From Hyphomicrobium facile (GTDB lineage: Bacteria > Pseudomonadota > Alphaproteobacteria > Rhizobiales > Hyphomicrobiaceae), in contig NZ_FPCH01000003.1 of NCBI RefSeq assembly GCF_900116175.1, positions 62,001-126,000 of the forward strand: a stretch of DNA of 64,000 nt, read 5' to 3'. Positions 8,822-15,444 of the stretch are shown here, piece by piece (the stretch's first letter is position 1; every line of letters begins with the position of its first letter). Below the pieces are notes generated by a model. The model was not told the origin of the DNA and did not search any database. It saw only the letters and a program-made list of their open reading frames with translations. The translations under genes were made by a program, and so were the position numbers.

Positions 8822-9286
8822 GTGAAAACTGCGACGAGCGCCGGATTGCTGTTGTATCGCGATAGAAACGGGCTCGAAGTCTTGCTCGCTCACCCTGGTG
8901 GCCCATACTGGCGCAAGAAGGATGAAGGTTCGTGGACAGTACCGAAGGGTGAAGTTCTAGCCGGAGAAGACTTATATAAAGCAGCGTTTCGCGAATTTGT
9001 TGAAGAGACCGGGTTTCATCCTCGAGGCGCTGTCACTCCACTAGGGTCCGTCCGGCAGGCCGGCGGCAAGCGCGTTCATGTGTGGGCGGTAGAGGACGAT
9101 TGGAATCCTGAGACGCTCGTTAGCAATACGTTCAGCATGGAATGGCCACCGCGGTCCGGCCGGATACAGGCGTTTCCCGAGATCGATCGCGCCGAATGGT
9201 TCGATATCGCGACGGCGCATCGCAAAATACTGAAAGGCCAAGCCGAATTGCTCAACCGGCTTGAGCTTTTGCGGCAAGCCGAGTGA
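8822..9286 (+). CDS. NUDIX hydrolase (AP4A hydrolase/MutT-like)
   Basis: A 154-residue NUDIX protein with a GTG start. The N-terminal SAGLLLYR strand, LLAHPGGPYW and WTVPKGEV lead into a complete NUDIX box (GEVLAGEDLYKAAFREFVEETGF). The WSIPKGE-like sequence, HVWAVE and the late WFDIATAHRKI helix are typical of bacterial proteins annotated as diadenosine polyphosphate hydrolase-like, but the true substrate is unknown. It diverges from the other NUDIX gene with only 30 bases between the starts, so their promoters must overlap. The two proteins are distinct branches and not a recent duplication. Confidence 0.9.
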   Translation: MKTATSAGLLLYRDRNGLEVLLAHPGGPYWRKKDEGSWTVPKGEVLAGEDLYKAAFREFVEETGFHPRGAVTPLGSVRQAGGKRVHVWAVEDDWNPETLVSNTFSMEWPPRSGRIQAFPEIDRAEWFDIATAHRKILKGQAELLNRLELLRQAE

Positions 9287-9514
9287 GGGCGCTGTTTCAG
9301 AATTGGCACCCTCATCTCATGGAAGCGACCGCGCCATACGATCCAATACGAAAACTGCGCTAACCGGATTTTAAGCAATCCGACAGCCGAAGGGCGAAAG
9401 CTCTGAAAGTCTTAGGGAATATCGTGGATATCGATTGCATGCGCGCCGATCAGCTTGAGAAGATTGGGATGGCCGGACAAGCGCGAAAAAATTCCAACGG
9501 GATTGAGTGGCGTC

Positions 9515-9724
9515 ATGGATGAATGCAATTCAAAGATCGTGCTTTCTGAGGCCTATTCGGAGAGGCTTTCCGACGACGAGATCGCGGAGATGATGGCAGA
9601 GGCTGCCATGGTCGACCTTCTTTTCCAGTCCGGGCGAATTTCGACGCTGTACCTTACCGGCCTGGCGGCAGCTGCTGATGCGTCGTCCGAATGGCAGCCG
9701 GAGCCCGCAGCCTCGGCGGCCTAA
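9515..9724 (+). CDS. small acidic hypothetical protein
   Basis: From ATG 9515 the product is about 69 residues, acidic and helical (LSDDEIAEMMAEAAMVDLLFQSGRI), ending in an Ala-rich tail. The frame is open 20 codons further upstream, but that part is basic and the inner ATG follows a GGGATTGAG stretch. A strong rho-independent terminator 34 bases downstream on the same strand supports it being a real transcription unit. No family is recognised. Confidence 0.55.
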   Translation: MDECNSKIVLSEAYSERLSDDEIAEMMAEAAMVDLLFQSGRISTLYLTGLAAAADASSEWQPEPAASAA

Positions 9725-9757
9725 CTCGCACTTCGGCCCGCGGCCCTAGGGTCTACG

Positions 9758-9795
9758 AATGAGCGGACGCGATTTCGCCCGCTCATTTTTTTTTG
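9758..9795 (+). terminator. rho-independent terminator
   Basis: ATGAGCGGAC (9759-9768) pairs with GCCCGCTCAT (9777-9786) with one mismatch around an 8-base loop, then a run of T residues (9786-9794). It follows the small acidic gene in the plus direction; the minus-strand barrel gene ends about 60 bases beyond it. Confidence 0.85.
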
Positions 9796-9855
9796 CTCAG
9801 CTCGTCCGTGTCTGAATGCGCGGTCTGAGTCCGCGCAGGCCCTCGCCGGGCGACC

Positions 9856-10644
9856 TCATTTCACGGGGCCATATTCTGGCGCATATTCCGGCCCATATTC
9901 CGGTGCCAACGGTTCCGCTACGGCGCTGAAAAGGTAGGTCAGGCCAATGCGGGTTACCCAGAAGCTGTCCTCAAATTTCACTTGCACATGACACGGACTG
10001 CCAGGACCACCGCAGGAATCGAAGTCGAACGATTCGTGGTCGGTTCCTAGATCGACGTAGGCCGCGTCGGCGCGAAAGGTCCAATGGTCCCTGAGAAAAA
10101 TTTCGAAGCCGCCGCCGACCGTCCAGCCCACCTTTGTTTCGTCGTCGTGCCGCGTGAAGGGCCCCTCAAGCGCAAATGGATCGGAGAATTTGTGGTCGAC
10201 GGTCGAGTAGGCGAACCCGCCGGTCGCGAACAACAGTATGTTGTCATCGGCTATGACGCCTACCCGGCCATTCAGTGAGCCGAACCAATTCATCGACGAG
10301 CTGAAGGACGGACCGCACCGCTCGCATCCTAAGCGGTTGTCGGCGCCGAAATAGTTGAACGCCGATTCAATGCCGATCAGCGCATTTCCGCATTGGATAT
10401 TGTAACCGGTGTACGAACCGAGGGTGAAACCCTTATCGTTGCCGCTGATCGTGCCTAAATCGCCGGACACCTTCGATCGCATGCTGCCGCCGCCGAGCTC
10501 ACCGCCTGTATAAAGGCCTGAGTATATGCCGCCACAGGGCGTTCCTGGTGGGCCGCCCCAAAGGATATCCGGGCCATCAGCGCGGGCTGCGGAAGCTCCG
10601 GCGAGGCAGAATAGCAGCGCCACAACTATCTGGATGATCTTCAT
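9856..10644 (-). CDS. outer-membrane beta-barrel protein (Omp25/RopB-like porin family)
   Basis: From ATG at 10644 the protein has 262 residues with a clear Sec signal (KIIQIVVALLFCLAGASAARA). The mature part has alternating aromatic/hydrophobic strands with Gly turns: YSGLYTGGELGGG, GYNIQCGNALIGIES, GSLNGRVGVIADDNILLFATGG, WTVGGGFEIFLRDHWTFRADAAYVDLG and a C-terminal WVTRIGLTYLF strand. This is the eight-stranded barrel common in Hyphomicrobiales. The tail has three tandem PEYGPEY-type repeats. The open frame extends 49 codons upstream, but through low-complexity DNA, and the signal peptide fixes the start. Confidence 0.85.
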   Translation of the reverse strand: MKIIQIVVALLFCLAGASAARADGPDILWGGPPGTPCGGIYSGLYTGGELGGGSMRSKVSGDLGTISGNDKGFTLGSYTGYNIQCGNALIGIESAFNYFGADNRLGCERCGPSFSSSMNWFGSLNGRVGVIADDNILLFATGGFAYSTVDHKFSDPFALEGPFTRHDDETKVGWTVGGGFEIFLRDHWTFRADAAYVDLGTDHESFDFDSCGGPGSPCHVQVKFEDSFWVTRIGLTYLFSAVAEPLAPEYGPEYAPEYGPVK

Positions 10645-11035
10645 AATATGGATACCCGTCCAAAATCTGATTTGAAAAATCTGGCGTTCGAAGTCGAAAA
10701 ATTCTGAAGTCTGAAAAATCTGAAATCGGAATTTTGAAAGCGGAAGACGGCGGCCCGAAAATCCGAACCGCGATGAGCGCTTGAGCTTCACAGGCAGGGG
10801 ATGTGATTCGTGGATTGACGTCGAGCGGCGAGCTGCGGTTTGCCTCTCATTGCAGAGAGGCGTTGCTCAACTTACACGCACGCGGCGTTTCAGCCGGCTC
10901 GCGCCGGCGGCTTTCAACTGTCATTTCGTGATTTCATTTAAAAAGATACGGCGCGACTTTACGCAAACTCCACATGACGGCGGTACGTTCAGATATATTT
11001 CGAGGCATATTTTTATACTCTGGATTTTTTTTACC
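10645..11035. other. divergent intergenic region with short direct repeats
   Basis: About 390 bases between the barrel gene and the LuxR gene. Next to the barrel gene is a purine-rich, low-complexity stretch (10660-10740) with an exact 11-base direct repeat TGAAAAATCTG at 10673-10683 and 10712-10722, which may be an upstream regulatory or leader element of the barrel gene. The rest is AT-rich near 10990-11035 and probably carries the LuxR-gene promoter. No gene is seen. Confidence 0.45.
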
Positions 11036-11710
11036 GTGCTGAAGGGCGTATTAGCGCAGATCGTGCCTGATCGGGCGGCGATCGTTGAGCGGGACAAGGG
11101 CATCGCGTTTCTATCTGCCACGCGGTCCATTTATCAGCTTAATGAGCTATTCTATTTCTGTGCGAACATCCCACGGCATTCGAGCCGCGCCTTCGTGCAT
11201 TGTGCTTTCAGCAGTGATTTTGCCGCCCAAGCGATTACGTCTCATCCGATTTCTGCCGAGCAATTGGCGGGTCTCGAAATCATCAAGCTCGCGAAACGGT
11301 GGAAGGAGTGCGATAGCGGCGACGCTTCAGAATCCGCCATCGCGCTGACGACGCGAGGACGTGAGCTTGCGATCTTGGGCTTCTCTTGCAGCCCGACGCC
11401 TGCCGCCGACGCGGATGCCGAAGGCCCTCCCTCCTCCGCCGAATTGAAAGCGCTCGGCGATTATTTCCACAGTCATATGCTCAGACGGAACGGTATCGAT
11501 ACGTCCGATGCGCTCGTGATATCTGCAAGAGAACTCGATTGCCTGAGATGGGTCGCGGCTGGAAAGTCGGCGTGGGAAGCGAGCGTGATCCTCGGAATCA
11601 GCGAGCGCACAGTTCGCTTTCATCTCAATTCCGCGCGGGAAAAGCTGAACTGCACGACAACGACGCAAGCGGTCGCGAAGGTTGTCGCTCAACAACTGAT
11701 CGCGATATGA
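11036..11710 (+). CDS. LuxR-family transcriptional regulator
   Basis: The C-terminal 60 residues are a clear GerE/LuxR helix-turn-helix (VISARELDCLRWVAAGKSAWEASVILGISERTVRFHLNSA) with the ARE start, WVA-GKS turn and TVRFH recognition helix. The N-terminal half is poorly conserved and may be a remnant or divergent autoinducer-binding domain. The start is uncertain: the frame is open far upstream without an ATG; GTG at 11036 gives 224 residues, close to the family norm, and GTG at 11063 is an alternative. No acyl-homoserine-lactone synthase lies in the window. The 3' end overlaps the convergent secretion gene by 22 bases. Confidence 0.75.
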   Translation: MLKGVLAQIVPDRAAIVERDKGIAFLSATRSIYQLNELFYFCANIPRHSSRAFVHCAFSSDFAAQAITSHPISAEQLAGLEIIKLAKRWKECDSGDASESAIALTTRGRELAILGFSCSPTPAADADAEGPPSSAELKALGDYFHSHMLRRNGIDTSDALVISARELDCLRWVAAGKSAWEASVILGISERTVRFHLNSAREKLNCTTTTQAVAKVVAQQLIAI

Positions 11711-12732
11711 CGCCGTTTCGCCGCTGATTTTCGAAACGCAAGCACGTTCGCGGCGTGCGGCTTGGCGACTGGCACCGGAAGCAAGAATTCTTCCGTATTC
11801 GACAGTCGACCGCTTTCGAGAGCCATGCAAACGCGTACGTATTCAGCCCATGCTTGAACGACATATTCCCGGCCTTCGATTGCGTCTGCGAGTGTCCGAA
11901 GCGCACGGCCCGCGATGATGGATGCTGCGATCATCATTCCGGCGGTCAGAGAACCTGCGAGCATGAGATGCACGCCCCAGCCGACGATGGCGGCTGGCGC
12001 AGCAATGCGAACGATCCATAAGGCGAGCGTGTTTTTGAAAAGCGCGGCGCTCAAGACAGCGAGACCGGCGATCAACGCGATTGAGCCGAGACCGGGATCT
12101 ATCAGGTAGATGACGGTGAAGAAGAGTGGCGTCAGCGGCACATCAAACAGAAGGAGCATCGTTGGGCTCGACAAGAAGGCGCGCAGCTTATGCAAAGAAC
12201 GCAGCCCCAGCATCTGGCCACCGTCGCGTTCCGACGCGGACATGAGCAGGGCGGACAGTATAGCGCTGCCGAGGACCGTCTCCATCGCAGTCCCGAGCCT
12301 GCTGAGAGGTCGCCTTCGAAGGATGTCCAGCATTGACATCATGGCGAGCATACCCAGCGTGAGGCCGGGCAGCATAACCAGAGGATCGATGCCGCCGCCG
12401 GATAGGGCACGGTCGGCCATTCGGAAGGAATAGATCGGTATCGCGAGCATCAGCAGGTTGGCAAAAATCGAGAATGCCGCAACTCCGGCAAGCGTTCTTT
12501 TTGCCGCCAATCTCCACAGCGTCAGCGCATGGACCGCGCGATCCTGCCGCTCGGATCGGGAGTCCCTCGTTGCAATGCTCTTGAAGGACCGCTCGACATC
12601 GCGGTGAATGTTCGCGAGTCTGACGAGAGCCGGATGCGGGCGGATGGATTTGCCGCGGTCTGCAAGCACCGCCGGCGTACTCTCCGCGACTAAGCGTAGA
12701 CGGCGTCTCTCAACCGTTGACATGACCGGCAT
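11689..12732 (-). CDS. type I secretion ABC transporter membrane domain (PrtD-like) lacking its ATPase domain
   Basis: A 347-residue protein matching only the transmembrane half of PrtD-type exporters: VAAFSIFANLLMLAIPIYSF (first span), the cytoplasmic loop SRLGTAMETVLGSAILSALL, the LRSLHKLRAFLSSP segment, FDVPLTPLFFTVIYLIDP and two final spans before GRALRTLADAIEG and a WAEYVRV helix. Full PrtD proteins are about 550-580 residues, with Walker A, signature and Walker B in the last 230. Here the frame ends about 45 residues after the last membrane helix and none of those motifs is present. Starts at 12732 or 12723 are equally possible. No membrane-fusion protein or ATPase gene is adjacent. Confidence 0.75.
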   Translation of the reverse strand: MPVMSTVERRRLRLVAESTPAVLADRGKSIRPHPALVRLANIHRDVERSFKSIATRDSRSERQDRAVHALTLWRLAAKRTLAGVAAFSIFANLLMLAIPIYSFRMADRALSGGGIDPLVMLPGLTLGMLAMMSMLDILRRRPLSRLGTAMETVLGSAILSALLMSASERDGGQMLGLRSLHKLRAFLSSPTMLLLFDVPLTPLFFTVIYLIDPGLGSIALIAGLAVLSAALFKNTLALWIVRIAAPAAIVGWGVHLMLAGSLTAGMMIAASIIAGRALRTLADAIEGREYVVQAWAEYVRVCMALESGRLSNTEEFLLPVPVAKPHAANVLAFRKSAAKRRHIAISC

Positions 12733-12947
12733 CGAATAGGTTGAGCGTACTGGTCAGGTCATCGAGATCGAGGTTCGATGCCGCCAGATGGTGGGCAGGC
12801 AGGGAATGCGGCGCTGCGCTTACGCCTTCCAAATGGATCAAGCGGGCGCGACTGGGACTCCTCCTCATCCTCTGACTGATTATGTTCCGGCGGAGACGAT
12901 GGACGAGATGGCGATGTAGGCGGTGGGCTGCATTCCTTGGTCTCCAC
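12710..12947 (-). pseudogene. possible small gene disrupted by a frameshift, upstream of the secretion gene
   Basis: Two overlapping minus-strand frames each look protein-like over one half only. From GTG 12947 one frame gives a Pro/Ser then acidic stretch (SPPPTSPSRPSSPPEHNQ, EDEEESQ); the other frame then gives LEGVSAAPHSLPAHHL and LDLDDLTSTLNLFDAGH before a TGA at 12710-12712. Joining them near 12845-12860 would make one hydrophilic acidic protein of about 78 residues whose end overlaps the start of the secretion gene. This could be a real frameshift, a sequencing error or chance. No homologue is recognised. Confidence 0.25.
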
Positions 12948-12964
12948 GCAGTCAGGTCTCTCAT

Positions 12965-13460
12965 TTCGCCTCTCCGATCAAAAGCAAGGCAATTTGCTCG
13001 GCTTGTTTTTGCTGCTCAGGGACAATGACGAAGAAGGATCGATTAAGAACCTGATCGGAACGACAGTGGCGACGCGAAAATACTGCTCAATTTGGAAATA
13101 AACCGGCAAGTATTGGAAGCCGGCCCGAAGGACAGGCGCGGGGCATACGTTTTGCCGGGAAAAATTTTCGGGGGCTTAGGCCCAATATTCCGTCAAGCGA
13201 TGGTTTGGCGTCAGGCCAAGACGCACGTGCGGGCGCCTCGGTTTGGGAGACCATCGAGGCGCCCGCTATCTGGCGCCAACGCGCGGACGGAGCGTCGCTG
13301 GCCCGATCAGGGTCTCACATCGGCCGAGCTAATCAACTGTCGAAACCGTCAGGGGGAGTTGTCTGAAAAGCCCATAGCGCGGGGGCGTTTTGTGGCGTCA
13401 ATTGGGAATCATCGTAAGTAGGCGAACATCCGCCAAATTCTGCTTCGAAAGATTTGACCG
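12965..13460. other. intergenic region containing one strong hairpin
   Basis: About 500 bases without a convincing gene between the secretion locus and the alcohol dehydrogenase. A plus-strand open frame at 13092-13421 has arginine-rich composition and no ribosome site and was not accepted. The only clear structure is the hairpin at 13229-13266. Confidence 0.4.
13229..13266. repeat. perfect 12-base inverted repeat (hairpin)
   Basis: GCGGGCGCCTCG (13229-13240) and CGAGGCGCCCGC (13255-13266) are exact reverse complements around a 14-base spacer. There is no T-run on either strand. It lies 195 bases before the alcohol dehydrogenase start with no clear gene ending beside it, so it could be a terminator for an unrecognised transcript, an operator or a structured RNA. 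Confidence 0.6.
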
Positions 13461-14444
13461 ATGAAAGCCATGGTCTTCCGCGCCGTCGGTCAGCCACTGG
13501 ATCTCGAAGAGCGGCCTGATCCGGTTCCGCAAAGCGGCCAAATTCGTATTCGTATCGAAGCATGCGCGGTCTGCCGTACAGACCTTCACGTTGTCGACGG
13601 CGATCTGCCGTTTCCGAAGCTGCCCATCATTCCTGGACATCAGATCGTCGGCATCGTCGACGCCGTGGCGCCGGATGCGACGGATCATCGAGTCGGCGAT
13701 CGGGTCGGGGTGCCTTGGCTTGGCCACGTCTGCGGACACTGCCACTATTGTGCGAGCGGTCAGGAGAACCTCTGCGATTTCCCGCTCTTCACGGGCTACA
13801 CGCGCGACGGGGGTTTCGCAACGCATACGATCGCGGATGCCGATTTCGCATTTCCAATGCCGAATTTCGATGATCCCGTCGCGGCTGCGCCCTTGCTGTG
13901 CGCGGGGCTCATCGGCTGGCGCTCGCTGCGTCTGGCTGGCGAGGGAGCGCGGATCGGCCTATTCGGATTCGGAGCGGCGGCGCACATCATCACACAGGTG
14001 TGCAACTGGCAGGGCCGCGAAGTATACGCGTTCACCCGGCCCGGCGACGAAGCGGCGCAAAAGTTTGCTCTCTCGGTTGGTGCGCGCTGGAGCGGCGGCT
14101 CGGACGTGACGCCGCCGGACCCACTTGATGCCGCGATCATCTTCGCGCCCGAAGGGGCACTCGTGCCGACGGCACTCAAAACCGTTCGCAAAGGCGGCCG
14201 CGTCGTATGCGGGGGCATACACATGAGCGACATCCCGACGTTCCCTTACTATTTGCTCTGGGAAGAGCGGGACATTCGATCAGTCGCCAACTTGACTCGC
14301 CAGGACGGCAAAGAGTTTCTCGCGATCGCTCCGAAAGCCGCGGTCCGCACCACGACGACAGTCTATCCCTTGGAGCGCGCGAACGAAGCGTTGGCGGATC
14401 TCAAGGCGGGACGCTTTTCCGGGGCGGCCGTGCTCGTTCCTTAG
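13461..14444 (+). CDS. zinc-dependent alcohol dehydrogenase (AdhA-like MDR family)
   Basis: A 327-residue medium-chain dehydrogenase. The catalytic zinc site appears as CAVCRTDLHVVDGDL and PGHQIVG, the structural zinc loop as CGHCHYCASGQENLC, and the Rossmann domain as GLFGFGAAAHIITQV. The length and the GYTRDGGFA and SVANLTRQD segments fit the alternative alcohol dehydrogenase family found in Rhizobiales and Proteobacteria. It oxidises a primary alcohol to the aldehyde with NAD(P)+ in the cytoplasm. It appears to be a single-gene unit facing the convergent HdeD gene; the two stops are 72 bases apart. Confidence 0.93.
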   Translation: MKAMVFRAVGQPLDLEERPDPVPQSGQIRIRIEACAVCRTDLHVVDGDLPFPKLPIIPGHQIVGIVDAVAPDATDHRVGDRVGVPWLGHVCGHCHYCASGQENLCDFPLFTGYTRDGGFATHTIADADFAFPMPNFDDPVAAAPLLCAGLIGWRSLRLAGEGARIGLFGFGAAAHIITQVCNWQGREVYAFTRPGDEAAQKFALSVGARWSGGSDVTPPDPLDAAIIFAPEGALVPTALKTVRKGGRVVCGGIHMSDIPTFPYYLLWEERDIRSVANLTRQDGKEFLAIAPKAAVRTTTTVYPLERANEALADLKAGRFSGAAVLVP

Positions 14445-14516
14445 AGCCGGATTGGCCGTGCCGCCCCCGAAGTCGCCTTTAAGAAAGTATCCGGAACATC
14501 GACGTCAACTTCCCTT

Positions 14517-15107
14517 CTATGCGGACGTCGGCGTGATGTTACGAGCCTGTAGCGCCATCGCGCACAACGCGCATCCGCCGAATACGAGATTGATGCCGAC
14601 CAAGAGGCCGATCGCCCAAGCCGCAGACGACGGCAGGGCAAAGAAGATCAAGCCAGCCAGTATCAAATCGACGATACCGCTCAAGAGCATCACCCACCAG
14701 CTTCCCGGCAATTCATTGCGATGTTCGGCAGCGAACATGATCGAGGAAATGCCTTCAATAATGAAGAAGGCGATCAGGACGAGTGTGAGAGATACCATTC
14801 CCGATATTGGCCAGAAGAGCAGGACCAGGCCCGCTGCAATGGCGATCAGCGCCGAAATAAGCGACCACCAAAAGCCCGGCATCGGACGGACGGAAAAGGT
14901 CGTGAATAAACCGGCAATGCCGCTGAACAGCAAAAGCCAGCCAATAAAAAGCTCGACGGTCAAGGTCGCCACTTGCGGAATGATGATCGCGGCCGCGCCG
15001 AGGATGATCAGTACGATGCCTTCGAACAGATAGAGCTTCCAGTTTGCGTGCAGCGCCGACGCAAATGCCATTCTGAAGTTGCGAATGTCGGATTGGTTGA
15101 ATGTCAT
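14517..15107 (-). CDS. HdeD-family (DUF308) membrane protein
   Basis: A 196-residue integral membrane protein with six hydrophobic spans in three pairs (WKLYLFEGIVLIILGAAAII, ELFIGWLLLFSGIAGLF, WWSLISALIAIAAGLVLLFW, SLTLVLIAFFIIEGISSIMF, WWVMLLSGIVDLILAGLIFF, AIGLLVGINLVFGGCAL). The repeated G-x-W-x-L-x-xG-I pattern is the DUF308 repeat of HdeD, linked to acid resistance in enteric bacteria; the role outside enterics is unproven. It is monocistronic, convergent with the dehydrogenase. Confidence 0.9.
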   Translation of the reverse strand: MTFNQSDIRNFRMAFASALHANWKLYLFEGIVLIILGAAAIIIPQVATLTVELFIGWLLLFSGIAGLFTTFSVRPMPGFWWSLISALIAIAAGLVLLFWPISGMVSLTLVLIAFFIIEGISSIMFAAEHRNELPGSWWVMLLSGIVDLILAGLIFFALPSSAAWAIGLLVGINLVFGGCALCAMALQARNITPTSA

Positions 15108-15395
15108 GTGTCAAACTCCCCATCGTTGGAGTGAAGAAATCAATGCAGACAATACGACAAAATCCGTTGTCGTGCTTGAAGAGCCGACACGTCGTGAATT
15201 TCTTATGACTGGCAGAGGGAAATTTCGCCGATGGTCCGCTGGCTGGCAAAGCGCGGACGTAATCGTTGGTCGTGAGATTAAATGAGTTGCCGTTGCAATC
15301 CGCGGCATCCCCCCTTCAACGGAGCTTGGCGTGACGCCTTTGAACGCTCGCGGAGGGATTCGCCGCATTTGCCGTGTGCGTCTGAATTGCAGAGA

Positions 15396-15430
15396 CCCGG
15401 CAGCTCCTCGCCGCCGGGCCTCGGTTTTTT
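15396..15430 (+). terminator. terminator-like hairpin
   Basis: CCCGGC (15396-15401) pairs with GCCGGG (15413-15418), followed by CCTCGG and six T residues (15425-15430) in the plus direction. No plus-strand gene is recognised immediately upstream; on the minus strand it lies just after the molybdenum hydroxylase gene but without a T-run. Confidence 0.45.
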
Positions 15431-15444
15431 GATCTGCTTTTCTA

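Noticed and set aside
13092-13421. Plus-strand frame of 109 codons in the gap before the alcohol dehydrogenase
   Set aside because: Arg/Gly-rich composition typical of chance frames in GC-rich DNA, runs through the hairpin and lacks a ribosome site.
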